Source of the DNA: JAGVPT01 sp964439265
GTDB taxonomy: Bacteria; Bacteroidota; Ignavibacteria; UBA10030; UBA8401
DNA length: 64,000 bases
Assembly (NCBI GenBank): GCA_964439265.1
Contig: CAYTOA010000017.1
Span: 9,227 to 73,226, forward strand
Reading direction: 5' to 3'
The notes under the pieces were generated by a model. The model was given only the letters and a program-made list of their open reading frames with translations, did not search any database and was not told where the DNA came from. This document shows, one piece after another, positions 1 to 9,003 of this stretch. Numbering within the stretch: the stretch's first letter is position 1; each line of letters starts with the position of its first letter. A program made the position numbers and the translations under genes.

Positions 1-1
1 T

Positions 2-682
2 TTCGATATCTGGAAGGCGGCGGCGCCGGCGATAGATTTTCTAGCTCCCGATATCTATTTCAACAATTTCGCGGAGTGGTGCAGGAAATATGATTGTCCC
101 GGGAATTCAATGTTCATACCCGAAGCAGACAATAACCAGAGCATGGCGAATGCATTCTATGCGATTGCAGGGCACAATGCGATGGGGTACAGTCCGTTCT
201 CGATTGAATCGCTTCCTAATCCGGAAAATAACCAGGTTTCAAACGCGTATGACATACTCCATCAACTGGAGTCGCTTATCATCGAGAATCAGGGTAAAGG
301 ATCTATGTCCGGCGTATTGCTGGACAGCGCAAATCAAACGGAAGTTGTCAAGCTGGGAGATTTCACTTTCAATTTCAAGCACGAATTTAGCTGGCGGTAT
401 GCATTCCGGCCCGGCGTCGATACGCCGAGGGTCGGCGGTATGATCATCATGCTTTCTCCCGATGAGTTCCTGGTCGCCGGGAGCGGGATCATTGTCACCT
501 TTGAGCCGCGAACAAGCGACGGCAGCATCGCCGGCATAGCGAGCATCGATGAAGGTAAATTTGTTCATGGAAAATGGGTTGCCGGTCGCCGCATGAACGG
601 AGATCAGGATCATCAGGGAAGGCACATGTTGTTACCGGGCGGATCATTCAGCATTCAGAAAATCAAACTCTATAAATATTGA
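2..682 (+). CDS. GH35-like beta-galactosidase with DUF5597-type C-terminus, 5' truncated
   Basis: The reading frame is open from base 2 and runs to the TGA at 680-682, so only the last 226 residues are here. The frame opens with FDIWKAAAPAIDFLAPDIYF, followed by an FAEWCRKYDCPGN-type segment and then FIPEA. As I recall, this pattern belongs to GH35/GH42-like TIM-barrel galactosidases. The tail (from about base 300) resembles the DUF5597 beta domain with its LSPDEFLVAGSGI segment. The product would remove beta-galactosyl or similar residues from side chains; the signal peptide and catalytic glutamates cannot be seen. The next gene starts 12 bases downstream, so the two are probably co-transcribed. 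An internal ATG at 110 is not the true start because homologous sequence continues upstream of it. Confidence 0.72.
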   Translation, partial: FDIWKAAAPAIDFLAPDIYFNNFAEWCRKYDCPGNSMFIPEADNNQSMANAFYAIAGHNAMGYSPFSIESLPNPENNQVSNAYDILHQLESLIIENQGKGSMSGVLLDSANQTEVVKLGDFTFNFKHEFSWRYAFRPGVDTPRVGGMIIMLSPDEFLVAGSGIIVTFEPRTSDGSIAGIASIDEGKFVHGKWVAGRRMNGDQDHQGRHMLLPGGSFSIQKIKLYKY

Positions 683-694
683 TCATCTAATCAT

Positions 695-2635
695 ATGACT
701 CCAAGAATTAGCACTCGCAGACTTATTAGTATTTTTTTGTTTCTCCTGTCCACTTCAACATTCAGCCAGGTACGGCTTCCGCGGCTCATCAGCGACGGCA
801 TGGTCTTGCAGCGAGGTGCCGCAGCAAAGATCTGGGGATGGGCAGCGAGTAACGAAGAGGTCTCTGTTCATTTCATCGACTCAACCTATAGAACAAAAGC
901 AAATCAGGCCGGCGATTGGTCTGTGACTCTTTCGGGGTTAAAAGCGGGCGGGCCGTATATTCTGCAAATCAAGGCAAGCAATGTAGTCACCGTCAATGAC
1001 GTGATGATCGGAGATGTCTGGGTCTGTTCCGGCCAATCAAACATGGAACTCCTCATGAAGGGGGTGCGCCCGATCTATGAGAACGAGATTGCGAATTCGA
1101 ATAATGTCTTTATCCGGCAATTTTATGTTCCGCAGACGTACAACTTCAGCACGCCTCAAAAGGACCTGCCGTACGGGAGCTGGAAGAGCGCAAACCCCCG
1201 GAACGTTCTTGATTTTTCAGCCGTTGCATATTTTTTTGGAAAAGCATTGTATGAGAAATACAAAGTTCCGATCGGATTGATCAATTCAAGTCTGGGAGGC
1301 TCGCCGGCGGAATCATGGATGAGCGAAGGGGCGCTAAAAGATTTTCCTGCGTATTACAAAGAGGCCCAGCGATTCAAAGACAGCACTGTGATCAAACAGA
1401 TCGAGACCAGCGATAACACGCGGATCCAGGCCTGGTATGATTTACTAAACGAAAAAGATAAAGCGTATTCCGACCCGCGGCATGTTTGGTACGACACCGC
1501 TCTCAGCACATCAGACTGGCCGACGATGAAAATTCCCGGATACTGGTCAACCTCAAGTCTGGGACATGTCAACGGCGTCGTCTGGTATAGGAAGAAAATA
1601 AACATACCACTGTCGTTCATCGATAAGGAAGCAACGTTGATCCTGGGGAGGATCGTTGATGCCGATTCCGCGTTTGTCAACGGAGTTTTTGTCGGGACAA
1701 CCAGCTATCAATATCCTCCGCGAAGATACAGCATTCCCGCGGGACTTCTTCACAAAGGCGAGAACACGATCGCCATCCGCGTTATCAATAGTTCCGGAGA
1801 CGGCGGGTTCGTCCTGGACAAAACGTACGCGATCGTTTCGGGAGATAGTGCTGTCGACCTGAAGGGGGATTGGCAATATCGGCTTGGAGCCGCGATGGAG
1901 CCTCTCGCAAGCCAGACATTTATTAGATGGAAACCGCTCGGGTTGTATAACGCAATGCTCGCTCCGCTGTTAAATTATCGAATTACAGGCGTCGTTTGGT
2001 ACCAAGGGGAATCGAATGCGGCAAAACCGATAGAGTACCGTCAACTTCTGCCGGCGCTTGTGCGCGACTGGAGAGAGAACTGGAAGCAGGGGAACTTTCC
2101 ATTTCTTATCGTGCAGCTGCCGAATTTCATGGAAACCAAGAGCGAGCCTTCCGAAAGCGATTGGGCATTGCTGCGGGAGGCACAGTGCAAGGCGCTCTCA
2201 TTGCCCAATACTGGGATGGCTGTCACCATCGACATCGGGGAGTGGAACGATATCCATCCGCTGGACAAGAAAGACGTTGGCGACCGGCTTGCGCTTGCCG
2301 CTCAAAAGGTGGCGTATGGAGACGACCACGTCGTCTATTCCGGACCGCTTTACCAATCCATGAAGACCGACGGAAATAAGATCGTCCTGACCTTCTCTAA
2401 TATCGGCGGCGGATTGATCGCGAAGGGAACCGGACTCAAGTGTTTTGCCATCGCCGGGCCCGATAAGAAATTTGTCTGGGCAGATGCGAAGATAGAGGGT
2501 GACAATGTTGTTGTCTCCAGCGGCAAAGTTCTGAATCCGGTTGCTGTGAGATACGCCTGGTCGGATAATCCTGACGGCGCTAATCTCTACAACAAAGAAG
2601 GGCTGCCGGCATCGCCGTTCAGAACTGACGAGTAA
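695..2635 (+). CDS. Sialate O-acetylesterase-like (SASA/DUF303) carbohydrate esterase, secreted
   Basis: This is a 646-residue protein with a signal peptide (residues 1-25, ending TSTFSQ). The catalytic serine sits in WVCSGQSNME (Ser115), and a C-terminal NDIHPLDKKDVGDR motif supplies the catalytic histidine (His521). A jelly-roll segment like the GH2 sugar-binding domain (about residues 270-395) is inserted between the two halves of the SGNH fold, which is usual for long SASA proteins. These enzymes remove acetyl groups; in a plant-polysaccharide locus the likely target is acetylated xylan, mannan or pectin rather than sialic acid. It follows the GH35-like gene by 12 bases. A paralogue with the same architecture lies at 60663-62690. 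Confidence 0.85.
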   Translation: MTPRISTRRLISIFLFLLSTSTFSQVRLPRLISDGMVLQRGAAAKIWGWAASNEEVSVHFIDSTYRTKANQAGDWSVTLSGLKAGGPYILQIKASNVVTVNDVMIGDVWVCSGQSNMELLMKGVRPIYENEIANSNNVFIRQFYVPQTYNFSTPQKDLPYGSWKSANPRNVLDFSAVAYFFGKALYEKYKVPIGLINSSLGGSPAESWMSEGALKDFPAYYKEAQRFKDSTVIKQIETSDNTRIQAWYDLLNEKDKAYSDPRHVWYDTALSTSDWPTMKIPGYWSTSSLGHVNGVVWYRKKINIPLSFIDKEATLILGRIVDADSAFVNGVFVGTTSYQYPPRRYSIPAGLLHKGENTIAIRVINSSGDGGFVLDKTYAIVSGDSAVDLKGDWQYRLGAAMEPLASQTFIRWKPLGLYNAMLAPLLNYRITGVVWYQGESNAAKPIEYRQLLPALVRDWRENWKQGNFPFLIVQLPNFMETKSEPSESDWALLREAQCKALSLPNTGMAVTIDIGEWNDIHPLDKKDVGDRLALAAQKVAYGDDHVVYSGPLYQSMKTDGNKIVLTFSNIGGGLIAKGTGLKCFAIAGPDKKFVWADAKIEGDNVVVSSGKVLNPVAVRYAWSDNPDGANLYNKEGLPASPFRTDE

Positions 2636-2940
2636 ACGAATTTCCTCATTGCCGGGCCGCAGGAATTTCCACGGAGCGCGAAAACTAAATTCACCTCTGC
2701 CGAAAACAAGCAGACATGTTAGGATGAACGACATCGCATGACGTTCAGCGGCGGTCACAGTTTCGCCAATTGGAATATCGGCTGCTCCCCCAATAGCACG
2801 GCCGCCGGAACCTGATCTCGTGCGTCGTCACAGTTAACCGATGTTTCGCAATTCATACTGAACATAGTAGATGGTTGTTCTTATCTTCCTTGCCAGGAAA
2901 TGAGGCAAGAGGACACCCTCAATGGCTTCCATGTACCATC
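2636..2940. other. Intergenic spacer, about 305 bp
   Basis: No supported gene was seen between the esterase stop and the chosen GH105 start. Open frames on the minus strand are shadows of the upstream gene. A TTG at 2875 is in frame with the downstream gene but has no convincing ribosome-binding site. The GH105 promoter probably lies here; no clear TAnnTTTG element was recognised. Confidence 0.5.
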
Positions 2941-4233
2941 ATGCACTCTAGAACGATTACTGGTTCTTCCGTTAAGAGAATTTCCTTTCGCAAGCTCGGA
3001 GTATTTCTTCTTTTCTCATCTCTTTGTTCTTCTCTCTTTGGTTCATTCGCTCCGACCACGGTACAGGCTCAGGAACGACAGAATACTGAAAAGGAACTCC
3101 GTGCTGCGGTCGAGGCAGTAATGAGGAACGCCGCCTTCCGATTTGTTGACAGCAAGAGCAGCAAGGAATTCTCTTCGGCGAACGAAGCGCCCGCGGATGC
3201 TCAGCTCCGCGTCGAAAGCCCGTGTAACGATTGGCGGTACTGGAACGGCGTCTTGAATATCGCCATGATAAAAGCGGGCGATGCGCTCCACGATACGGCG
3301 TACTCAAATTTTTCCATCAGGAACATCCGATTCAATTTTGACAACTATCAATACTTCGAAAAAAAATACAACGGCGAATCGAAATGGGAATATCCCTTCG
3401 GCCAGCGGATCGTGATGGGAGATTTGGACGATGTCGGCGCGATGGGGGCCAGTCTCATCGAGGTGTATCGGCGTGACACGCAAGCGCGCTACCGCGACTA
3501 CATCGATCAAGCCGCCGCCTACATCGCCGCAAAACAGTCTCGCTTCGAAGACGGTACTCTTGTCCGTCCCGTTCCGCAAAAGTGGACAATCTGGGCGGAC
3601 GATCTCTACATGAGCGTCGCGTTCCTCTCCCGCATGGGACAATTGACCGGCGATGTCCGGTGTTTCGATGATGCAGCCAGGCAGGTTGTTAATTTTCACA
3701 AACATCTTTTTGAACCGTCAAGAGGGCTGATGGCCCATTGCTGGTACTCGGACGAGAATCACCAGGGGGTGGCCTTTTGGGGGCGGGCAAACGGATGGGC
3801 GATGATGGCGCAGGTGGATTTGCTGGACCGGCTGCCGAAGAACCATCCGATGCGCGATACGCTCATTGTGCTCCTGCGCCGGCATATTCTCGGCGTCGCC
3901 CGCTGGCAGGGGGCTCAGGGATTATGGCATCAGCTGCTCGACAAAGAGGATTCTTTTCTCGAGACCTCGTGCAGTGCAATGTTCACTTACGCCGTCGCGT
4001 GGAGCGTGAACAATGGATATCTCGACCGGAGGTATGCTTCGATTGCGGTGCGAGGCTGGGAGGGTGTCGCCTCAAGAATTCTTCCGAACGGCGAGATCGA
4101 AGGAGTGTGTGCCGGCACAGGAGTAAGCGAGGATCTCGTGTTTTACTATCATCGCCCGACGCCGGTCAACGATCCACATGGAACCGGAGCGGTGATCCTT
4201 GCAGGCACAGAAGTATTACAACTCGCGAAGTGA
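2941..4233 (+). CDS. GH105/GH88 unsaturated rhamnogalacturonyl (glucuronyl) hydrolase
   Basis: This is an alpha6/alpha6-barrel hydrolase of the YteR type. It contains the signature FWGRANGWAMMAQ, and the YMSVAFLSRMGQLTG and CWYSDE segments are typical of the family. It removes the unsaturated uronic acid left at the non-reducing end by polysaccharide lyases. The start at 2941 gives a signal peptide with a basic n-region (KRISFRK), a hydrophobic core and a cleavage region near TTVQAQ. A TTG at 2875 would add 22 residues of non-signal-like sequence. The protein is 430 residues from this start, normal for a secreted GH105. An ExuT-like transporter follows 66 bases downstream, which fits hydrolysis of unsaturated oligouronides and uptake of the released uronates. 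Confidence 0.85.
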   Translation: MHSRTITGSSVKRISFRKLGVFLLFSSLCSSLFGSFAPTTVQAQERQNTEKELRAAVEAVMRNAAFRFVDSKSSKEFSSANEAPADAQLRVESPCNDWRYWNGVLNIAMIKAGDALHDTAYSNFSIRNIRFNFDNYQYFEKKYNGESKWEYPFGQRIVMGDLDDVGAMGASLIEVYRRDTQARYRDYIDQAAAYIAAKQSRFEDGTLVRPVPQKWTIWADDLYMSVAFLSRMGQLTGDVRCFDDAARQVVNFHKHLFEPSRGLMAHCWYSDENHQGVAFWGRANGWAMMAQVDLLDRLPKNHPMRDTLIVLLRRHILGVARWQGAQGLWHQLLDKEDSFLETSCSAMFTYAVAWSVNNGYLDRRYASIAVRGWEGVASRILPNGEIEGVCAGTGVSEDLVFYYHRPTPVNDPHGTGAVILAGTEVLQLAK

Positions 4234-4299
4234 AGAACAGCCGCTCTTCATGAGATATTCTTGTTGTGAGGCTGAAACAGTCATGGTCACAAAAAAATT

Positions 4300-5571
4300 A
4301 TGAATACAGAGAATGCCGGCACAACCGCAAGCGTCGGTTCGTACCGATGGAGTATTTGTGCCCTCCTTTTTTTTGCGACAACGATCAACTATGTCGACAG
4401 GCAGGTGCTCGGGATATTAGCACCTGTCCTGCAACAGGATATCGGTTGGAATGAGATCGAATACGGCTACATCGTCGCTGCTTTTACGGCTGCGTACGCG
4501 ATTGGTCTTTTGATCTTTGGACGCGTCATCGACAATATCGGGACCAAAGCCGGATATACGGTGTCCATTGCCATGTGGAGCATTGCTGCGATGGGGCATG
4601 CGCTCGTCAGAACTGCGTTCGGCTTCGGAATCGCACGATTCTTGCTGGGGCTGAGCGAATCGGGAAACTTCCCCTCGGCAATCAAGGCGATCGCCGAATG
4701 GTTCCCGAAAAAAGAGAGAGCGTACGCAACAGGATGGTTCAACTCGGGAGCGAACGTCGGGGCCGTTGTTGCAGCGTTGGTCGTGCCGTGGATAACGCTG
4801 ACATGGGGTTGGCGCGAAGCGTTCATTTTTACGGGGCTGCTCGGATTTATCTGGATGTTCTTCTGGCTCTGGATCTACGAGATTCCGAAGGATCACAAGA
4901 AACTTTCCAAAGAAGAATTTGCTTACATCCATGCGGACCAGAGCGATGGTGAATCAGAAAAAATCCCTTGGCTGCGGCTTTTGCGGTACAGGCAAACATG
5001 GTCCTTCGTTATCGGAAAATTTCTCACAGACCCGGTCTGGTGGTTCTATATCTATTGGCTTCCGAAATTCCTGAACCAGCGGTACGGACTGGACCTCGCG
5101 CATCTCGGATTGCCTCTCCTTGTGATCTACACGATGATCAGCATCGGGAGTATTGGCGGTGGCTGGTTTTCCGGGGTGTTGATCACGGGGGGCTCAAGCA
5201 TCAACAAAAGCCGGAAGCGAGTGATGCTCATTAGTGCGCTGCTCATCCTTCCCATCGTTTTCGCCCCGTCGGTGCCTCAATGGTGGGCGGTCTTGTTGAT
5301 CGGTCTGGCGGCAGGGGCTCACCAGAGCTGGTCGGCAAACCTCTTTACGACAGTATCGGATATGTTCCCGAAGAAAGTGATCGGGTCGGTGATCGGTCTT
5401 GGGGGAATGGCCGGCGCTGTTGGCGGAATGTTCATCGCGACCGCTGCCGGGTTTATTCTTCAGTTTACCGGGAGCTACGTCTCGCTGTTCATACTTGCCG
5501 GCGGAGTTTATTTGCTGGCCCTCTTCCTCATCAATCTTCTGGTTCCCGAGATCAAGCAAATTGAGATATAA
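4300..5571 (+). CDS. MFS hexuronate transporter, ExuT-like (ACS family)
   Basis: This is a 423-residue, 12-helix inner-membrane transporter. Helix 1 carries NYVDRQVLGILAP, matching the NYxDR motif of anion:cation symporters such as ExuT and GudP. The conserved RFLLGLSESGNFPSAIKAIAEWFP segment (cut short here) and the ERAYATGWFNSG segment are also ACS-family hallmarks. It probably imports galacturonate or glucuronate by proton or sodium symport, which fits the GH105 gene just upstream. The substrate is inferred from motif and context only. No strong Shine-Dalgarno precedes the ATG; the upstream sequence is A-rich, which is common in Bacteroidota. Confidence 0.82.
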   Translation: MNTENAGTTASVGSYRWSICALLFFATTINYVDRQVLGILAPVLQQDIGWNEIEYGYIVAAFTAAYAIGLLIFGRVIDNIGTKAGYTVSIAMWSIAAMGHALVRTAFGFGIARFLLGLSESGNFPSAIKAIAEWFPKKERAYATGWFNSGANVGAVVAALVVPWITLTWGWREAFIFTGLLGFIWMFFWLWIYEIPKDHKKLSKEEFAYIHADQSDGESEKIPWLRLLRYRQTWSFVIGKFLTDPVWWFYIYWLPKFLNQRYGLDLAHLGLPLLVIYTMISIGSIGGGWFSGVLITGGSSINKSRKRVMLISALLILPIVFAPSVPQWWAVLLIGLAAGAHQSWSANLFTTVSDMFPKKVIGSVIGLGGMAGAVGGMFIATAAGFILQFTGSYVSLFILAGGVYLLALFLINLLVPEIKQIEI

Positions 5572-5599
5572 GCAGGTACTTATGAAACACTTACATCTA

Positions 5600-5690
5600 C
5601 TCTGTGGACTCTGTGAATCTTTGTGTCACTCCGTGTAATGAATGCGCTCTTTCACAGAGTGACACAGAGAAGGCACAGTGATCCACGGAG
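5600..5690. repeat. Imperfect palindromic repeat, CTCTGTG family, copy 1
   Basis: The left arm begins CTCTGTGGACTCTGTGAATC and the right arm (5651-5690) ends ATCCACGGAG; together they form imperfect arms of about 40 bp around a loop of about 13 nt. It lies between the ExuT-like stop and the arabinofuranosidase start. A closely similar element is at 57052-57146. It could form a large hairpin in RNA. Confidence 0.75.
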
Positions 5691-5706
5691 AAAAAAAGGA
5701 CTAGTC

Positions 5707-7689
5707 ATGAAAGTATTAATCGCAGCGGTATTAGCGGCTCTGAGTTTTTCTGTTCACGCACAGACAACAGAATGCAAAGTTGCTGTTGATGCTTCTCAGC
5801 TGAGGCTTAAAATCAACAAGAATATTTACGGACAGTTTTCTGAGCATCTCGGCGCCGGCATTTACGGGGGCATCTGGGTCGGCGAGAACTCAACGATTCC
5901 GAACACCAACGGAATACGAAACGACGTCGTTCAAGCGCTGCGGCGAATAAAGGTTCCCGTGCTCCGATGGCCCGGCGGCTGTTTTGCGGATGAATACCAT
6001 TGGAGAGACGGCATCGGTCCGCGCGACACACGTCCGGCGATGATCAATACAAATTGGGGAGGAGTCACGGAGAATAATAACTTCGGCACTCACGAGTTCA
6101 TGGAACTGTGCCGGCAGCTCGGCTGCGACCCGTACATTTGCGGAAATGTCGGCAGCGGAACGGTTCAGGAATTGTCGCAATGGGTGGAATACGTCAACTC
6201 CGACAACAGCAGCCCGGTCACCGAGCTGCGCAAGAAGAACGGAAGAGACAGTTCGTGGGGAGTTCAGTATTGGGGGATCGGCAACGAGAGCTGGGGGTGC
6301 GGCGGAAATATGAGACCGGAGTTTTATGCCGACCAGATACGAAGATATGGGACCTATTGCCGCACTTACGGGAAGAACAAGGTCTTCAAGATCGCCTGCG
6401 GACCCTCGGACGACGACTACGAGTGGACGGAGGTGATGATGAAAAATGCTTTCGGATACATGGATGGGCTGTCGCTTCATCACTATTCTTTCGGTGACGG
6501 CAAAACTGCGGCTGAGTTTGATGAGAGAGGGTGGTTCGATATTCTGAAGAATACTTTGAAGATGGATGAATATCTTACCAAACACAGCGCCATTATGGAT
6601 AAGGCCGACCCGAACAAAAAAATAGCGCTGGTTGTTGATGAATGGGGGACCTGGCACGCCGTTGAATCCGGAACCAATCCCGCCTTTCTGTATCAGCAAA
6701 ACACTATGCGCGATGCGGTTGCCGCTGCCTCCAACCTTAATATCCTCAACAATCACTGCGACCGTGTCCGGATGGCGAACATCGCCCAAACGATAAACGT
6801 GCTGCAGGCGATGATACTTACAAATGGAGACAAGATCATCCTAACGGCCACCTATTACGTTTTCGACATGTTCAAAGTTCATCAGGACGCGCTGTGGGTG
6901 AGGACGCATATTACATCTCCCGATTATGTGTATGGAGGGGAGACGCTTCCAGCGGTCAATTGTTCGGCATCGATCGATAACAACGGCACGATGCACGTCT
7001 CGTTCTGTAATATTGATCCGAAACACCAACGGCGGGTTGCGTGCGAGCTGAAAAAGTTCTCAGCGACAAAGGGGTCGGGGCAGATTCTTGCCGCTGCAGC
7101 TATGAACGCGCGCAACACGTTCGATGAACCCGCCACCGTCGCTCCGCGGGAGTTCTCAGACTTCACGCTCGATACGAAAGGACTGGGGGTTGTTCTTCCA
7201 CCGATGTCGGTGGTGGTCATTGAAGTAGAGGGAACCGTTGAACTAAGCCCCGGTATCGATCTCAAGATCCCGAAGCCGGGAGTCACGTACGATTATTACG
7301 AAGGGCGCTGGGATAGGCTCCCCTCGCTCGATTCACTCTCCCCGAAACGCACGGGCGTTATCGAACAATTTGAAATTCCATCCGCCAACTCCGGCGAAAA
7401 TTTTGCAGTTCAATACAACGGATACATAAAAATTCCGTCGGATGGGGCGTACACGTTCTTCATTACTTCCGATGACGGTGCAGATCTATCGATCGACAAT
7501 AGCCTCATTGTCGATAATGACGGCCGCCATGCTCCTGTTGAAGAATCTGGCACGGCGGTGTTGAGAGCCGGCTATCACGAAATACACATGCGATTTTTCC
7601 AGGCTTCGGGAGGCAAGGCTCTCGCCGCACGCATCGAAGGGCCGGGCTTGCCGAAACAAATGATTCCGCCCGACATATTGTTTCATTAA
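5707..7689 (+). CDS. GH51 alpha-L-arabinofuranosidase with C-terminal PA14 domain
   Basis: This secreted enzyme removes alpha-L-arabinofuranosyl side chains from arabinoxylan or arabinan. The ATG at 5707 is chosen over an upstream ATG at 5623 because a signal peptide starts there (MKVLIAAVLAALSFSVHAQ) and AGGA precedes it at good spacing; the longer form would run into the repeat. Catalytic residues are visible: acid/base Glu194 in WGIGNESWG and nucleophile Glu312 in VVDEWGTWH. The substrate-binding GGCFADEYHWRDGIG segment is intact. Residues about 535-660 form a PA14 domain (YYEGRWDRLP, DGAYTFFITSDDGADLSID), a probable carbohydrate-binding module. The mature length is about 640 residues, longer than plain GH51 because of the PA14. 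Confidence 0.92.
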   Translation: MKVLIAAVLAALSFSVHAQTTECKVAVDASQLRLKINKNIYGQFSEHLGAGIYGGIWVGENSTIPNTNGIRNDVVQALRRIKVPVLRWPGGCFADEYHWRDGIGPRDTRPAMINTNWGGVTENNNFGTHEFMELCRQLGCDPYICGNVGSGTVQELSQWVEYVNSDNSSPVTELRKKNGRDSSWGVQYWGIGNESWGCGGNMRPEFYADQIRRYGTYCRTYGKNKVFKIACGPSDDDYEWTEVMMKNAFGYMDGLSLHHYSFGDGKTAAEFDERGWFDILKNTLKMDEYLTKHSAIMDKADPNKKIALVVDEWGTWHAVESGTNPAFLYQQNTMRDAVAAASNLNILNNHCDRVRMANIAQTINVLQAMILTNGDKIILTATYYVFDMFKVHQDALWVRTHITSPDYVYGGETLPAVNCSASIDNNGTMHVSFCNIDPKHQRRVACELKKFSATKGSGQILAAAAMNARNTFDEPATVAPREFSDFTLDTKGLGVVLPPMSVVVIEVEGTVELSPGIDLKIPKPGVTYDYYEGRWDRLPSLDSLSPKRTGVIEQFEIPSANSGENFAVQYNGYIKIPSDGAYTFFITSDDGADLSIDNSLIVDNDGRHAPVEESGTAVLRAGYHEIHMRFFQASGGKALAARIEGPGLPKQMIPPDILFH

Positions 7690-7716
7690 TACTCGTTGTT
7701 AATACAATAAGGAACG

Positions 7717-8850
7717 ATGGTAATGATGATGAAATTTGATCGGATATTATTCCTGCAGCTGGCCGTCTGTTTTGCCGTCACGATGCTGCTTGAACGTTGT
7801 TCCCCCGGCCTCACGAAAAACGAACCCGTAATCACGGGAATCATCGATGCCGATGACCCGCGCATTCAGTACGTGGGGCGGTTCGATTTTGCCGATCCTA
7901 AAAAAGTTTCATTTGATTGGGCGGGGGTCGCTGTCAAAGCAAGGTTCGAGGGAACAAGCTGCTCGATCCGGCTGGACGACCATGCGAATGAGTACGCCGT
8001 AATTGTCGACGATCATGCTCCACGGCTTCTGATAACTGACACTGCTGCGACTCCCTATAAAATCGCATCGGGGTTATCCGACTCGGTTCCGCATACCGTC
8101 ATGATCCAAAAACGGACAGAGCCTCTTGTCGGCTGGGGAGCGTTTATGGGATTTGTCCTCGACAAGGGAAGGAAACTGCTGCCGCCCGATAAGCGGCCGG
8201 ACCGGCGGATCGAATTCATCGGCAATTCCATCACCTCGGGTTACGGGGTGGAGGGAGATAGTGCCAATTGTCATTTTAGTCCGCAAACGGAAAACGCCTG
8301 CATGTCGTATGCCTCGATCACTGCGAGGTCGTTCAATGCCGAATATTTTTTGATCTCGTACTCGGGGAGAGGCGTTGTGCGAAATTACGGCGACAGCAGC
8401 AGGACGTCGATCGAACCGATGCCCGCGTTGTATGACCGCATCTGTTATTATGACTCAATGTTAAAATGGGATTTTTCCCGGTGGGTTCCGCAAGCGGTGG
8501 TCATCAATCTCGGTACGAACGATTTTTCAACTCAGCCGTATCCCGATTCGATCGTCTTTCAAAGTGCCTACGCGCGATTGATCGAACGTGTGCGTCTGCT
8601 CTATCCGGGAGTGACAATGTTCTGTCTCTCGGGACCGATGATCGGCGAGCCGTGTACAGGGTACATCAAAAAGGTGGTTGAGGCGCAGAAAAAGAAAATG
8701 GGGAGAATGCAGGATGTTTTCTTTATCGAGATTAACAAGAGTGTGATGTCCGATGCGGACTGGGGATGCGACCATCACCCTAATGTTCTGGGGATGGAAA
8801 AGATGGCCGAAATCATCATACCGGCCGTCAGGCTCAGGATGAATTGGTGA
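7717..8850 (+). CDS. CE2-type SGNH carbohydrate esterase, lipoprotein
   Basis: The N-terminal half is the jelly-roll domain of family-2 carbohydrate esterases (IQYVGRFDFADP, SCSIRLDD). The C-terminal half is an SGNH hydrolase with FIGNSITSGYG (catalytic Ser171), INLGTNDF (block III Asn) and DHHPNVLG (catalytic His354). CE2 enzymes deacetylate xylan, glucomannan and similar hemicelluloses. The N-terminus has a hydrophobic stretch followed by LLERC, so Cys28 is a plausible lipidation site, although the lipobox is not ideal. AAGGA precedes a cluster of four ATG codons at 7717-7731, so the exact start is uncertain by a few residues. It lies 27 bases after the arabinofuranosidase and is probably co-transcribed with it. 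A paralogue is at 30584-31687. Confidence 0.85.
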   Translation: MVMMMKFDRILFLQLAVCFAVTMLLERCSPGLTKNEPVITGIIDADDPRIQYVGRFDFADPKKVSFDWAGVAVKARFEGTSCSIRLDDHANEYAVIVDDHAPRLLITDTAATPYKIASGLSDSVPHTVMIQKRTEPLVGWGAFMGFVLDKGRKLLPPDKRPDRRIEFIGNSITSGYGVEGDSANCHFSPQTENACMSYASITARSFNAEYFLISYSGRGVVRNYGDSSRTSIEPMPALYDRICYYDSMLKWDFSRWVPQAVVINLGTNDFSTQPYPDSIVFQSAYARLIERVRLLYPGVTMFCLSGPMIGEPCTGYIKKVVEAQKKKMGRMQDVFFIEINKSVMSDADWGCDHHPNVLGMEKMAEIIIPAVRLRMNW

Positions 8851-8871
8851 ATCGGTTTGTCTTGTACTACA

Positions 8872-8950
8872 CTGCCAAGACGGGGAGAACGCCAAGAGTT
8901 TTCTTGGCTATTATACTCATAACTTATTGGCGTGCTTGGCGCCTTGGCGG
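8872..8950. repeat. Imperfect palindromic repeat, CTTGGCG family
   Basis: The left arm CTGCCAAGACGGGGAGAACG pairs imperfectly with the right arm, which ends GCGCCTTGGCGG. It sits between two convergent genes (CE2 esterase on plus, GH31 on minus), where it could act as a bidirectional stop. A single arm of the same family occurs at 47136-47165. Confidence 0.6.
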
Positions 8951-9003
8951 TCAATAAATGCAAGACTATCTACACGAATCCGTATGGATCACGGTGTTCA
9001 CCT

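Noticed and set aside
5890..6789. 299-codon open frame antisense to the arabinofuranosidase
   Set aside because: It is a shadow frame opposite catalytic GH51 sequence, with no start context or motif.
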